Below, piece after piece: positions 45,462 to 55,533 of a DNA stretch of 64,000 bases (positions are counted from its first letter, which is position 1; the number at the start of each line of letters is the position of its first letter). The position numbers were made by a program, and so were the translations under genes. This DNA is from Myxococcales bacterium. GTDB lineage: Bacteria; Myxococcota; UBA727; JABDBI01. The stretch spans positions 1-64,000 of the forward strand of contig JAHFEG010000008.1 in NCBI GenBank assembly GCA_023248595.1. Direction: 5' to 3'. The notes beneath the pieces are model-generated. The model saw nothing but the letters and a program-made list of their open reading frames with translations. It made no database searches and was not told the origin of the DNA.

Positions 45462-46451
45462 TTGAAAAAGAATCAGCATTGCTGGGTCGTGACGGGCGCT
45501 GCAGGATTTATCGGATCACATTTGGTTCAAACTTTGCTGGGTTTAAATCAAAAAGTGGTGGGACTGGACAATTTTAGTACCGGATATCAACGTAACCTTG
45601 ACGAAGTTCTAAGTGCTCTTTCAGCTTTGCAACGCGAACAATTTGTTTTTTTACAAGGCGACATTCGAAGTTTGAGTGATTGTCAAAAAATATGCGAAGG
45701 TGCTGACTTTGTTCTGCATCAAGCTGCTTTGGGATCAGTTCCGCGTTCTATCGAAGATCCTAAAACTGTCAACGATGTTAATGTTTCCGGTTTCTTAAAT
45801 GTTTTGCTTGCAGCTAAAGAAAATAAAGTGAAACGGGTTGTCTACGCCTCTTCGAGTGCGGTGTATGGCGATGCTCCAGAATTGCCGAAGCGTGAATCAA
45901 AAATTGGAAATTTATTAAGTCCCTACGCTGTAACTAAATACGTGGACGAAATTTATGCAGCAATTTTTGCACGAAATTTTGGTTTGGAAACGATAGGACT
46001 TCGCTATTTTAATGTATTTGGCGCACGACAGGATCCAGATGGTGATTATGCCGCCGTAATTCCAAAATGGATTTCAAGTTTTATCAAGGGCGAATCAATA
46101 TTTATTAACGGCGATGGCGAAACCAGTCGAGATTTTTGTTTTATCGACAACGTTGTTCAGGCTAATCTGCTGGCGGCAACGGCAGAAAAAGATGCAGCAA
46201 ACCAAATCTATAATGTTGCGGTAGGCGAGCAAACATCTTTGATGCAGCTTTTTGAATTGTTGCGAGAAGCGTTAGCTGCCTATCACGTTAATTATGAACA
46301 AAGACCAAATTTCAGAGACTTTAGAGATGGTGATATTAAACACTCTCTAGCAGACGTCAGCCTTGCTAAAAAAAATCTTGGGTATCTTCCAGAATATATG
46401 GTTGGGGATGGTATTCAAAAAGCGATGCCATGGTATGTTAACCGTGTCTGA
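45462..46451 (+). CDS. UDP-GlcNAc/UDP-GalNAc-type 4-epimerase (WbpP/TviC-like SDR)
   Basis: The 329-residue extended SDR has NAD site [25 protein letters not shown] (a WbpP-type block) and the catalytic SAVYG ... YAVTKY. WbpP-like enzymes epimerise UDP-N-acetyl-hexosamines or their uronic acids at C4 for O-antigen synthesis. The start is a TTG. The C-terminal 17 bases overlap the ABC-transporter start, so the cluster opens with a coupled pair. Confidence 0.88.
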   Translation: MKKNQHCWVVTGAAGFIGSHLVQTLLGLNQKVVGLDNFSTGYQRNLDEVLSALSALQREQFVFLQGDIRSLSDCQKICEGADFVLHQAALGSVPRSIEDPKTVNDVNVSGFLNVLLAAKENKVKRVVYASSSAVYGDAPELPKRESKIGNLLSPYAVTKYVDEIYAAIFARNFGLETIGLRYFNVFGARQDPDGDYAAVIPKWISSFIKGESIFINGDGETSRDFCFIDNVVQANLLAATAEKDAANQIYNVAVGEQTSLMQLFELLREALAAYHVNYEQRPNFRDFRDGDIKHSLADVSLAKKNLGYLPEYMVGDGIQKAMPWYVNRV

Positions 46452-48198
46452 ACTCAGTCTGTTTCAAAAAGTTCGCTTTCTTTTAACCAGAGAGCAAAAA
46501 AAGCAATTCCTCATTCTCGCAGGCCTCGTGATAGTGGGCATGTTATTCGAGATGGCGAGCTTGGGTCTGATGATACCGACGATCGGATTTATGCTCAAGG
46601 AAAATGTTGGTCAGCGATATCCCTTTTTGCAACCTTATCTGCAAGCATTAGGAAATCCAACACAGACGCAATTAGTTGTAGGGTGCATGATTTTTTTGGT
46701 ATTTTTCTTCTTGGCCAAAGCAATTTTTATGTTGGGATTAAGCTGGAAGCAGGCGCATTTTTCTAGCAAATTTTCTGTCGATTTATCTCAGAGCCTTTTT
46801 TTGGGATATCTGAGACAGCCATATACGTTTCATTTGCAATGCAATTCAGCACAATTAATTCGCAATATTCAAAGCGAAGTGGGACAGTTAAGTTCGGTGG
46901 TGCAATCCTCTCTTAGTTTTGGGATTGAATTAGCAATGATGATTGGTGTAGCGCTGATGTTATTAGTCGTAGAGCCTATTGGTGCGATTGCCGTAACATC
47001 GCTTTTAGGATTATCAGCGGTTGGATTTCATCGATTGACTCGCTCTAAGTTGCTTGATTGGGGAGTTCGTCGTCAGTTTCATTCAGGTTTAGTAACTCAG
47101 CATCTTCTGCAAGGACTCGGCGGTGTTAAAGATGTCAAATTGATGGGAAGGGAAGAGTATTTTATTGATAAATACGTTGAACATAATGCTTGGCTAGCGG
47201 TAATCACCGCTCGCTTTCAAACATTGGGCACTCTTCCTCGACTATATTTAGAATTTTTAGCGATTGTGGGGTTGGCTGGACTGGTAATTGTTATGGTGCT
47301 GCAAGGGAAATCGCTTGCTTTGTTAATTGCCACGTTGGGTGTTTTTGTTGCGGCTGCTTTTCGCATGATTCCTTCAATCAATCGGATTATGTCCTCAGTG
47401 CAAGGTATTCGTTACGCGCAGCCTGTAGTTGATGTTCTGTACAAAGAATTTAATCTCATTAAGAATACCAAGGCCGATTCTTATTCTGGAAAACGATTAG
47501 ATTTCAATGATCAAATTATTATTTCTGATGTCAATTTCCGCTATCCATCAGTTTCTAAAAATGCTCTTAAAAATGTGTCAATTGTAATTAAAAAAGGTGA
47601 ATCAATTGGATTTGTTGGGCGTAGTGGTTCTGGAAAAACAACGCTGGTGGATGTTATTTTGGGCTTATTACCTCCGGCAGCGGGGGAGGTTAAGATAGAT
47701 GGCGTTGATATTCAGCAAAATCTACGGGGTTGGCAAGATCAAATTGGTTACGTGCCGCAAAGCATTTATTTAACTGACGATACGCTGCGTGCAAATGTGG
47801 CATTTGGGCTTAAAAAAGAAGATATTAATGAGCAAGCAGTCTTGCAGTCAATTGAAGCTGCACAACTTGATGAGTTTGTGGCAGGTTTGCCTGAAGGACT
47901 AAATACGCTGGTGGGCGAAAGAGGAATTCGTCTATCTGGTGGCCAGCGTCAACGAATTGGAATTGCAAGAGCGCTTTATCATCAACCAGAAGTATTAGTA
48001 TTAGACGAGGCAACCAGTGCTCTTGACACGGAGACTGAACAGGGTGTGATGGCCTCGATAAAAGCATTGCAAGGACATAAAACAATTTTGATAGTTGCTC
48101 ATCGACTGTCGACGATTGAACACTGTGATCGTGTTTATCGTTTAGAGCACGGCAAAGTCGTTAACGAGAACTGCAATACGCATGAATTACGATGTTGA
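46435..48198 (+). CDS. ABC transporter (flippase-like): fused membrane and ATPase domains
   Basis: The 587-residue half-transporter has six membrane helices in the first ~330 residues and an ATP-binding domain with Walker A GRSGSGKT (395-402), signature LSGGQ (500-504) and Walker [13 protein letters not shown] (Asp524, Glu525). It resembles PglK/MsbA-like exporters that flip lipid-linked oligosaccharides. Placed directly after a sugar epimerase, it is probably the glycan flippase. ATG 46435 lies inside the end of the epimerase gene. The open frame goes back to 46363, but those codons overlap the epimerase. Confidence 0.9.
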   Translation: MLTVSELSLFQKVRFLLTREQKKQFLILAGLVIVGMLFEMASLGLMIPTIGFMLKENVGQRYPFLQPYLQALGNPTQTQLVVGCMIFLVFFFLAKAIFMLGLSWKQAHFSSKFSVDLSQSLFLGYLRQPYTFHLQCNSAQLIRNIQSEVGQLSSVVQSSLSFGIELAMMIGVALMLLVVEPIGAIAVTSLLGLSAVGFHRLTRSKLLDWGVRRQFHSGLVTQHLLQGLGGVKDVKLMGREEYFIDKYVEHNAWLAVITARFQTLGTLPRLYLEFLAIVGLAGLVIVMVLQGKSLALLIATLGVFVAAAFRMIPSINRIMSSVQGIRYAQPVVDVLYKEFNLIKNTKADSYSGKRLDFNDQIIISDVNFRYPSVSKNALKNVSIVIKKGESIGFVGRSGSGKTTLVDVILGLLPPAAGEVKIDGVDIQQNLRGWQDQIGYVPQSIYLTDDTLRANVAFGLKKEDINEQAVLQSIEAAQLDEFVAGLPEGLNTLVGERGIRLSGGQRQRIGIARALYHQPEVLVLDEATSALDTETEQGVMASIKALQGHKTILIVAHRLSTIEHCDRVYRLEHGKVVNENCNTHELRC

Positions 48199-48247
48199 CA
48201 CGAGACCCAATTTTTTGCTTTTAACAAAAACTATGTGATGTGATCAA

Positions 48248-49027
48248 ATGATTCAAGATCTAACAATAAAGATACGTGATGATATTTTTTCATTAAAAGG
48301 CAAGGTAGCAATTGTTACGGGAACTTCTCGTGGAAATGGCAAAGCTATCGCAGAAGCTTTTACCAAGGCCGGCGCAATTGTTTATTGTGCACAGCGTAGT
48401 ATTCCTGAAATTCAGCAAGAAAAAAACATAGAACAGAGATTTATACGAACTGATGTAACAAGTAAAAAAGATCTTGAACATCTAATAGATATTGTTGTGA
48501 AAGAAGAAGGGAAAATAGATATTTTGGTAAATAATGCTGGTATCTCAATTGGTGGAAAAACGAGTGATGAATACGAAGAGGAAGATTGGGAAAAAACGTA
48601 TTTAACAAATCTTAAAGCTACTTTTTTACTAAGTCAGCTCGTGGCACGCGTTATGATGAAACAGGAAAAAGGTGCCATTATTAATATTACTAGCATTAAT
48701 GCAGAAAGTGGATTTCCAAATAACCCAGCCTATGTTGCATCCAAGGGCGCAGTGAAACAACTCACCAAAGCTTTTGCCTATGATTTGGGAAAATATAATA
48801 TTCGAGTAAATAATTTAGGGCTAGGTTATTTTAAAACGGATATGACCAAAAAAAGCTGGGATAATGCGTTACTGCGTCAAGAACGAACCGAGCATACTTT
48901 GCTGAGAAGATGGGGAGATATAGAAGATCTAATCGGTCCTGCTATTTTTCTCGCATCAGATGCAAGCTGTTATATGACAGGGCAAGATTTATATGTGGAT
49001 GGAGGGTGGCTTGCTAAGGGGATCTAA
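48248..49027 (+). CDS. Classical short-chain dehydrogenase/reductase
   Basis: The 259-residue SDR has the NAD(P) site VTGTSRGNGKAIA, NNAG at about 97-100, and the catalytic Ser with YVASKG (Tyr/Lys). The C-terminal end YMTGQDLYVDGGWL is typical of FabG-like enzymes. It probably oxidises or reduces a sugar or sugar-nucleotide hydroxyl in this pathway. Its 3' end overlaps the start region of the next gene. Confidence 0.88.
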   Translation: MIQDLTIKIRDDIFSLKGKVAIVTGTSRGNGKAIAEAFTKAGAIVYCAQRSIPEIQQEKNIEQRFIRTDVTSKKDLEHLIDIVVKEEGKIDILVNNAGISIGGKTSDEYEEEDWEKTYLTNLKATFLLSQLVARVMMKQEKGAIINITSINAESGFPNNPAYVASKGAVKQLTKAFAYDLGKYNIRVNNLGLGYFKTDMTKKSWDNALLRQERTEHTLLRRWGDIEDLIGPAIFLASDASCYMTGQDLYVDGGWLAKGI

Positions 49028-49865
49028 AAATTTTTCCCTGGGAATTATGCAAGGACGGCTTACTCCTTCACTTGGCCGCGGAATCCAATTTTTCCCATTT
49101 GAAAATTGGGAAAAAGAATTTCACATTGGATCGGGAATTGGCCTTAGTGAAATTGAATTTATTTTTGATTTTGATCGTTTTCAGGAAAACCCTCTTTATA
49201 GTAAAAATGGACAACAAAGAGTTGCATCTTTAATTAGAGAGACAGGTGTAAAAGTATTTCACATTTGTGCTGATTTTTTTATGCAGCAACCATTTTTTAA
49301 TCCACAAGAGAACAAGCCAGAGAATAATCCACAAATTTTAAATCGGCTCATTGATGCAGCAGAAGCGATTGGTAGTATCGGAATTGAAATTCCGCTTGTC
49401 GACAATTCGTCGATTAAGACTGATGAACAAGAAGATATGTTTATAGAATATATTTATCCTTGTTTGGATTATGCGAAAGCTGCGCATGTAACTATTGGTC
49501 TTGAAATTGATTATCCTCCAGATCGATTTAAAGCATTATTAAAGAAATTTGATCATCCTGCAATTCGTGCCAATTATGATTCGGGAAATAGTGCGGGATT
49601 GGGGTATGAACCCTATGAAGAAATAATGGCAATCAAAGAATTTCTTTCTAATGTGCATATTAAAGATCGTTTAGTTGGTGGAAAGACCGTTCCTTTAGGG
49701 ACAGGAAGTACTCAATTTCGCCAGCTGTTTGCCGGACTGTGCGATAGTGGGTACACGGGCAGTTTCATTTTGCAGGCTTGTCGAGGTCCCGATGGTCATG
49801 AGGCTGATACAATAAAGAAGCAAATAGCGTTTGTCGAAAATTGCATCAATTCAAGTTACCGCTAG
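49011..49865 (+). CDS. TIM-barrel sugar phosphate isomerase/epimerase family protein
   Basis: About 284 residues, with the AP-endonuclease-2/xylose-isomerase-like barrel: LGIMQGRLTPS strand, IEIPLVDN, IGLEIDY (metal Glu), ANYDSGNSAGLGY and NVHIKDR, all usual metal/substrate blocks. The start is uncertain. TTG 49011 has GGAGGG four bases upstream, and the frame is open back to an ATG at 48993. Either overlaps the preceding SDR. It probably interconverts a sugar intermediate for the glycan. Confidence 0.8.
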   Translation: MLRGSKNFSLGIMQGRLTPSLGRGIQFFPFENWEKEFHIGSGIGLSEIEFIFDFDRFQENPLYSKNGQQRVASLIRETGVKVFHICADFFMQQPFFNPQENKPENNPQILNRLIDAAEAIGSIGIEIPLVDNSSIKTDEQEDMFIEYIYPCLDYAKAAHVTIGLEIDYPPDRFKALLKKFDHPAIRANYDSGNSAGLGYEPYEEIMAIKEFLSNVHIKDRLVGGKTVPLGTGSTQFRQLFAGLCDSGYTGSFILQACRGPDGHEADTIKKQIAFVENCINSSYR

Positions 49866-49874
49866 TTTGACAAA

Positions 49875-50738
49875 ATGAATTTAGCTGAAAAAATTTGCTA
49901 TCTATGTGGCGCGACCAAGTATCAATACCGTCCTGGAAAAGTACGTGATGATAAGAGTTTGAAAATAGTTGAATGTTTGAATTGCGGTTTAGTTTTTCTT
50001 TCTCAAATAGAACTTCCTACAGATTTCTATGAACAGTCCAGGATGCATGGCGGTGAACCCTTACCTATTGAGTTGTGGCTTCGTGAAACACGAAAAGATG
50101 ACGAACGACGGTTTCGTTATTTGAATGAGACGATAATCAATCGAGATATACTTGATTTTGGTTGTGGAAATGGTGGTTTTCTAAAAATGGCTCAATCTTA
50201 TGCTCGCAAAGTTGCGGGTATTGAAATGGAGAAACGATTACATTCCTATTTTAAAACCAATGGGTTGAATATCTTTCAAAATATTGACGCTTTAGATAAA
50301 AGTGAGCGGTTTGATTTAATTACAGCTTTTCATGTCATTGAGCACCTTCAAGATCCGGCAAAAACACTGCAAAAATTAGCTGAGAAATTAAGCGTGGGAG
50401 GCTGTCTTATTGTGGAAGTGCCTTCTTCTGCTGATGCTCTGTTGACTCTTTATGAGAGTGTACCTTTTTCTGAGTTTACTTATTGGAGTTGCCATCTGTA
50501 TTTATTTAATTCGAGCAACTTAGAGCTGTTAGCAAAAAAAGCAGAGCTTAAACTCGATTATGTGAGCCATATTCAGCGTTATCCGCTTTCAAATCACTTA
50601 TATTGGTTGTCGAAGGGAAAGCCTGGTGGCCACCAAGCTTGGAGTTTTCTAGATGATGTAAATCTTACATCTGCTTATGAAGCACGGCTGGCAGGTTTAG
50701 GAAAGACAGATACTCTGATTGCGAGTTTTTCACGTTGA
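49875..50738 (+). CDS. Class I SAM methyltransferase with N-terminal Cys knuckle
   Basis: The 287-residue protein has an N-terminal CxxC ... CxxC (CYLCG, CLNCG), which should bind zinc. The Methyltransf_11/23-like domain has ILDFGCGNGGFL (motif I) and VIEHLQDPAKTLQKL. This layout resembles sugar C- or O-methyltransferases of O-antigen clusters. The substrate is unknown. The stop overlaps the next start. Confidence 0.85.
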   Translation: MNLAEKICYLCGATKYQYRPGKVRDDKSLKIVECLNCGLVFLSQIELPTDFYEQSRMHGGEPLPIELWLRETRKDDERRFRYLNETIINRDILDFGCGNGGFLKMAQSYARKVAGIEMEKRLHSYFKTNGLNIFQNIDALDKSERFDLITAFHVIEHLQDPAKTLQKLAEKLSVGGCLIVEVPSSADALLTLYESVPFSEFTYWSCHLYLFNSSNLELLAKKAELKLDYVSHIQRYPLSNHLYWLSKGKPGGHQAWSFLDDVNLTSAYEARLAGLGKTDTLIASFSR

Positions 50739-51241
50739 ACTCTTCGTCTAATATGCACGAATCAATTCGATTGCTTCAACTTCAGCTGCTTGTTTATGAT
50801 TTTGATGGGGTCATGACGGATAATCGTGTTCTCGTCATGCAAGATGGAACTGAGGCGGTCTTCGTCAATCGTGCTGATGGGTGGGGAGTGGCGCAGCTTC
50901 GAAAAGCTGGTTTTAAACAGCTGATTTTGAGTACTGAGACAAATGTAGTTGTATCAGCACGGGCAAAAAAATTGCAGATTGAAGCAATACAGGGAAGCCA
51001 AGACAAAGCAGTGGATCTTGCGTTGTATTGTCGGAATAATTCAATCGATTTAAAAAACACACTATACGTTGGAAATGATTTAAACGATTTAGATGTAATG
51101 TGTCTTGTTGGTCTTCCCGTCGCTCCAGCTGATGGACATCCAGATATTTTAAAGATTGCCAAATTTATTACAAAGCTGAATGGCGGCGCGGGAGTGATTA
51201 GAGAAATTTCAGAAATACTGTTGCCTGGGTCAAATCGATAA
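50735..51241 (+). CDS. KdsC-like HAD phosphatase
   Basis: The 168-residue small HAD hydrolase without cap has catalytic Asp in VYDFDGVMTDNR, the KxxIxxxxxD-like region and VGNDLNDLDVM (motif IV), then PVAPADGHPDI. It is like KdsC and the phosphatase part of sialic-acid clusters, so it may remove phosphate from a 2-keto-3-deoxy sugar made by the next gene's NeuB-like enzyme. The start is a TTG at 50735 or an ATG at 50753; no clear ribosome site. Confidence 0.87.
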   Translation: MNSSSNMHESIRLLQLQLLVYDFDGVMTDNRVLVMQDGTEAVFVNRADGWGVAQLRKAGFKQLILSTETNVVVSARAKKLQIEAIQGSQDKAVDLALYCRNNSIDLKNTLYVGNDLNDLDVMCLVGLPVAPADGHPDILKIAKFITKLNGGAGVIREISEILLPGSNR

Positions 51242-51260
51242 AAATCTGAGGAGCTAAAAG

Positions 51261-52109
51261 ATGTCTATATTTATTATTGCTGAAATTGGAATTAACCATA
51301 ATGGCAGTCTTGATATTGTTAAGCAATTGATTGACGTGGCTAAAGATAGTGGTGCAGACGCTGTAAAGTTTCAAAAACGAACTGTAGATTTGGTATATAC
51401 GAAAGAGATACTAGATTCTGCTCGGGAAAGTCCTTGGGGAACAACACAGCGTCACCAGAAAGAAGGATTAGAATTAACTTCGGACGATTATAAACAAATC
51501 GATCAATACTGTCGTGAGAAAAAAATTGAATGGCTTGCTTCTTCATGGGATATGGAAAGTCAAACTTTTTTGCGCCAGTTTAATTTAAATTACAATAAAA
51601 TAGCCTCTGCAATGATTGTGTATGAACCATTATTGCACATGGTTGCAGCAGAGAAAAAACATACCTTCATTTCTACGGGTATGAGCAAACCAGAGCAGAT
51701 TGATCGAGCAGTTAGGATTTTTACAGAAGCTAATTGTTCATTTGAGCTTATGCATTGTATTTCAACATATCCAATGACAGATGAAGACGCGAATTTAAAT
51801 CGTATCCATACATTGCGTGCTCGGTATGGCTGTAAGGTGGGGTACAGTGGGCACGAGGTTGGTTTGGCTGTTTCTTATGCTGCTGCAGCAATGGGGATCA
51901 GTTCTCTGGAACGTCATATTACACTTGACCGAGCGATGTATGGTTCAGACCAATCGGCTTCTGTTGAACCTGCTGGTTTTCGTCAGCTTGTGGGGGCTGT
52001 TCGCAAAATTGAAAAAGCAATGGGCGATGGATCTTTAGAAATGCACCCAAAAGAAGTGAGCGTAGCAGCAAAACTTCGTTCTCATTTGCCGTTAGAAAGT
52101 CAATACTAA
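51261..52109 (+). CDS. NeuB-like N-acetylneuraminate/nonulosonate synthase, no SAF domain
   Basis: The 282-residue protein has the NeuB TIM barrel: IAEIGINHNG, ADAVKFQKR, PWGTTQRHQKEGLE, FISTGMS, ELMHCISTYP and GYSGHEVG, ending with ERHITLDRAMYGSDQSASVEP. It would condense phosphoenolpyruvate with an N-acyl-hexosamine (phosphate). The usual C-terminal SAF (antifreeze-like) domain that lends the active site of the partner subunit is absent; the protein stops just after the barrel. GAGGAG precedes the ATG. It lies between a KdsC-like phosphatase and a GmhA-like isomerase. Confidence 0.88.
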   Translation: MSIFIIAEIGINHNGSLDIVKQLIDVAKDSGADAVKFQKRTVDLVYTKEILDSARESPWGTTQRHQKEGLELTSDDYKQIDQYCREKKIEWLASSWDMESQTFLRQFNLNYNKIASAMIVYEPLLHMVAAEKKHTFISTGMSKPEQIDRAVRIFTEANCSFELMHCISTYPMTDEDANLNRIHTLRARYGCKVGYSGHEVGLAVSYAAAAMGISSLERHITLDRAMYGSDQSASVEPAGFRQLVGAVRKIEKAMGDGSLEMHPKEVSVAAKLRSHLPLESQY

Positions 52110-52124
52110 TTTTGAGACGTGAAG

Positions 52125-52715
52125 ATGCTTGAAAAAATTCAACAAGATTTAGCAGGTGCAATTGATGTTTATCAAGCCATGAGTGAAGATGTTAATCTTC
52201 AGAAACAATTAATGGATTTAATTCAATGGTGTTTAAATGCATTGAGACATGGCGGGAAAATAATCTTTGCGGGTAACGGAGGAAGTTTTGCAGACTCTCA
52301 GCATCTTGCTGCAGAATTTGTCTCTCGGTTGCAATTTGATCGAGCACCATTGGCTGCTATTGCCCTCGCGACCAACAGTTCATCTATGAGCGCCATTGGT
52401 AATGATTATGGCTATGAGCAGGTGTTCAGTCGAGAGTTGCAAGCAATTGGTAGTGCTAATGATGTTTTTATTCCTATTACAACAAGTGGAAACAGTCATA
52501 ATATTATCGCGGCGATTGATGTGGCGCGAAAATTAGATGTTCGTACGATGTGTTTCACAGGTAAAACTGGCGGCAGAATTGCTGATATCTGTCCGTGCCT
52601 ACATGTTCCCTCAACACGCACCGAGCGCATACAAGAGGGTCATATTCTATTAGGTCATATTCTCTGTGGTATCGTGGAAGCTGAATTTTTTCAGATGGGT
52701 CATTTGGAAACGTAG
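52125..52715 (+). CDS. GmhA-like SIS-domain phosphosugar isomerase
   Basis: The 196-residue single SIS-domain protein has IIFAGNGGSFADSQHLAAEF (sugar-phosphate binding), LATNSSSMSAIGNDYGYEQVFSRE and TTSGNSHNIIAA. This matches GmhA, sedoheptulose-7-phosphate isomerase; homologues in amino-sugar clusters act on other phosphosugars. ATG 52125 is preferred; a GTG two codons earlier is also open. It is the first of two GmhA-like genes in this cluster. Confidence 0.87.
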   Translation: MLEKIQQDLAGAIDVYQAMSEDVNLQKQLMDLIQWCLNALRHGGKIIFAGNGGSFADSQHLAAEFVSRLQFDRAPLAAIALATNSSSMSAIGNDYGYEQVFSRELQAIGSANDVFIPITTSGNSHNIIAAIDVARKLDVRTMCFTGKTGGRIADICPCLHVPSTRTERIQEGHILLGHILCGIVEAEFFQMGHLET

Positions 52716-52733
52716 TGAATAAAAGATAATTTT

Positions 52734-53468
52734 TTGAAAATAGATGCTTTTATAACAGTTAGGACTTCTTCAAGGCGTTTAAAAAAAAAATGTCTTCTGC
52801 CATTTGGTGATGGTAACGTATTAGAACACATTATTCGTCGTACAAAAAATTATGATTTGAGTCCTATTCTGTGCACAAGTATTGATTCCACCGATGATGA
52901 AATTGAGAAAATTGCGATAAGAGAAAAGGTGCCGTATTTTCGTGGTTCCTTGATCAATAAATTAAAACGATGGTCAGACTGTGCAACATGTTTTGGAATA
53001 GAAAAATTTCATACTGTCGATGCAGATGACCCATTTTTTAATGGCGATGAGATTATAAATAGTATGACGCTTTTGCGTGATAAAAATTTAGATATAGTCT
53101 ATCCTTCTCAGTCATCTGCATCAGGCGGAGCCAGCGTGGGATATTCTCTTACTGCCGATCTTGTTAAACGTGCAATCGTTAATCTGCCCGATGAAATAGA
53201 TACAGAAATGATGTGGTATCATATTGAAAAAATAGCTGATTTCCGTAGCGATATTCTTTCAGAATCTTCCTCTTTTCTGCCGCAAATGCGCCTAACGTTG
53301 GACTATGAAGAAGATTATTGGTTGTTGGAATCAGTTCGTAGAATGGTGGGCAATTTAGCTCCTAGAAAAGAAGTAAATCAGTTATTCGAACGTAATCCTG
53401 ATTTGTATAAGATCAATTGGTTCAGAAATGAAGAATGGAAAGCTGGCCAAATAGCAAAACGAATCTAG
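52734..53468 (+). CDS. SpsF/NeuA-like cytidylyltransferase family protein
   Basis: The 244-residue protein has the N-terminal nucleotide-binding opening ITVRTSSRRLKKKCLLPFGDGNVLEHII, in the style of SpsF/CMP-sugar synthetases, and the Asp pair DADDPFF. It should activate the NeuB product or another sugar acid as a CMP-sugar. The start is TTG at 52734. It directly follows the SIS isomerase gene. Confidence 0.82.
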   Translation: MKIDAFITVRTSSRRLKKKCLLPFGDGNVLEHIIRRTKNYDLSPILCTSIDSTDDEIEKIAIREKVPYFRGSLINKLKRWSDCATCFGIEKFHTVDADDPFFNGDEIINSMTLLRDKNLDIVYPSQSSASGGASVGYSLTADLVKRAIVNLPDEIDTEMMWYHIEKIADFRSDILSESSSFLPQMRLTLDYEEDYWLLESVRRMVGNLAPRKEVNQLFERNPDLYKINWFRNEEWKAGQIAKRI

Positions 53469-53495
53469 GTGTGCTGGATCAAGTGGAGAATTTTT

Positions 53496-54698
53496 GTGAA
53501 TAGCGATATTAAAAATCCATATGGTAAATATAATGGCAAAGAAATGGATTATGTTTTACGGGCATTAGATACTGAGAATTCAGAAAACAAGAACTACCCA
53601 TGGGTCCAACGTTTTGAAGAAGCATTTGCTGAAAAAGTGGGTGCCAAGTATGCCATTGCTGTTAATTCTGGAACATCCGCTTTGCATGCAGCATTATATG
53701 CTGCTGGTGTGCGTCCTGGAGATGAAGTAATCCAGTCTGCAATGACAGTTGTCATGGATGCTTATGCAACATTACATTTGGGGGCTATTCCTGTTTTTGC
53801 TGACATAATCCCGCAAACACAACATATCGATCCACAAGATATTTTGCGTAAAATCACAAAGCGAACCAAGGCTATTATCACCGTGTCTTGGCAGGGATTG
53901 CCGGTAGATTTAGATCCGATCTTGAGCATTGCACATGAGTATGGATTAATGGTTATAGATGATTCTGCGCAAACTATGATGGGACGCTATAAAGGAAAAA
54001 TTGCGGGAGCCAGCGCGGATGTTGGCATTTATAGTTTTGAAAATAAAAAACATTTAACAACAGGCTCAGAAGGCGGGATGATTGTTACTTCGGATCCAGA
54101 TTTAGCAACATTGGCACGTAAGTTTGCAGGTATAGGCTACAAACATATGACAGCGACTGCCGGGCGCACGCACCTAGCACAAGCCACTGTTCAGGATCCC
54201 TCCTATGAAAGGTTTGATACAATTGGGCTTAACTATCGTATGAATGCCGTTTCGGCAGCAATAGGTCTTGCTCAACTTGAGCGTGTCGATTATATCGTTG
54301 CACGACGTCAATCCTGCGCAATTTTTTTTTCAAATGCCATTAAAGATTGCTGCTGGATGATTCCTCAAACAATAAGCCCTGAAACAGAGCATACTTTTTA
54401 TACTTTCGCTGTAGATTATCAAGGTGAAGAGAAACGAGGCGTTAAATGGAAGGAATTTTATAATCGGTATCGTGAAATGGGCGGCGATGGTTTTTATGCC
54501 TGTGTTGTTCCTCCTTATCTTGAGCCATCGTTGCGCGAAAAAGAATTAGGCGGTTATACGATGAGCTATGGATTGTGCCCAAAAGCTGAAGATCTCCAGC
54601 GTCGCATTATGCAATTTAAAACGAATTATCGCAATCTTGGTGAAGCAAAACAAAAAGCAGAAATACTGTCTCAGCTTATTGATAAAATTGGACGTTAA
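53496..54698 (+). CDS. DegT/DnrJ/EryC1/StrS PLP-dependent sugar aminotransferase (first)
   Basis: The 400-residue aminotransferase has VNSGTSALHAAL, GDEVI, IDDSAQTMMG (PLP-ring Asp) and SFENKKHLTTGSEGGM with the Schiff-base Lys likely at 185. It transfers an amino group from glutamate to a keto-sugar. The GTG start at 53496 has GGAG upstream; the upstream open codons lack one. This copy is more distant from the two later DegT genes. Confidence 0.88.
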   Translation: MNSDIKNPYGKYNGKEMDYVLRALDTENSENKNYPWVQRFEEAFAEKVGAKYAIAVNSGTSALHAALYAAGVRPGDEVIQSAMTVVMDAYATLHLGAIPVFADIIPQTQHIDPQDILRKITKRTKAIITVSWQGLPVDLDPILSIAHEYGLMVIDDSAQTMMGRYKGKIAGASADVGIYSFENKKHLTTGSEGGMIVTSDPDLATLARKFAGIGYKHMTATAGRTHLAQATVQDPSYERFDTIGLNYRMNAVSAAIGLAQLERVDYIVARRQSCAIFFSNAIKDCCWMIPQTISPETEHTFYTFAVDYQGEEKRGVKWKEFYNRYREMGGDGFYACVVPPYLEPSLREKELGGYTMSYGLCPKAEDLQRRIMQFKTNYRNLGEAKQKAEILSQLIDKIGR

Positions 54699-54705
54699 AA
54701 ATCTT

Positions 54706-55533
54706 GTGAATTTTGATAAAATCTTTTCTTTAAAAAATAAAATAGTCGTAATTACTGGTGCGGCTGGCTTACTTGGTCGTCAGCATGCAGATGCTGTGGC
54801 TAAAGCAGGAGGTATACCTGTTCTTTTAGATCTCCAAGCGGAATTGGTTGAAAAGTTAGCGACAGATCTTCAATCTCGGCACGATGTGTTAACAGCTGGT
54901 TATCGTGTTGATATTACACAGGAGTCAGAGATTGAGGCTAATTGCAATGCGATACTACGACGGTTTGGCCGTATCGATGCTTTGGTCAATAATGCTGCGA
55001 ATAATCCAAAAGCAGAAAGTAAGTGTCATGAAAAATTTTCACGACTTGAAAACTTCCCAACATTGGTTTGGAATGATGACATCGCAGTGGGACTAACCGG
55101 AGCATTTTTATGTGCAAAATATTATGGTTCAGCCATTGCTCGACAAGGAGGAAGTATTGTTAATATTTCTTCTGATCTTGGATTGATAGCTCCTGATCAA
55201 CGTCTTTATCGTAAAGTTGATTTATCAGAAGAAGAGCAACCAGTGAAACCCGTTAGCTATTCAGTGGTGAAGCATGGTCTTATTGGTTTAACGCGTTATC
55301 TCGCTACTTATTGGGCAAAGCAGAAAGTTCGTTGCAATGCTTTATGTCCTGGTGGTGTCGAAAATATTAATCAAGAGCCAGAATTTCTTAAGGAAGTTTG
55401 TTCTCGAATACCATTAGGTCGATTAGCGCAGGCGCATGAATATCAAGGATCTCTGCTTTTCCTTTTAAGTGAAGCCTCAAGCTATATGAATGGCGCAGTG
55501 CTTAGCGTTGACGGGGGAAGAACTTGTTGGTAG
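54706..55533 (+). CDS. Short-chain dehydrogenase/reductase (second)
   Basis: The 275-residue SDR has the NAD site VITGAAGLLGRQHADAV, NNAANNP, VNISSDLG and the catalytic YSVVKHG. The C-terminal end YMNGAVLSVDGG is typical. The GTG start at 54706 is inferred from homologue length; a TTG at 54688 is possible. Probably a sugar oxidoreductase, placed between an aminotransferase and a candidate glycosyltransferase gene. Confidence 0.85.
   Translation: MNFDKIFSLKNKIVVITGAAGLLGRQHADAVAKAGGIPVLLDLQAELVEKLATDLQSRHDVLTAGYRVDITQESEIEANCNAILRRFGRIDALVNNAANNPKAESKCHEKFSRLENFPTLVWNDDIAVGLTGAFLCAKYYGSAIARQGGSIVNISSDLGLIAPDQRLYRKVDLSEEEQPVKPVSYSVVKHGLIGLTRYLATYWAKQKVRCNALCPGGVENINQEPEFLKEVCSRIPLGRLAQAHEYQGSLLFLLSEASSYMNGAVLSVDGGRTCW

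Noticed and set aside
54568-54705. N-terminal extension of the second SDR back to 54568
   Set aside because: It lies wholly within the aminotransferase gene, and the SDR fold begins only after 54706.
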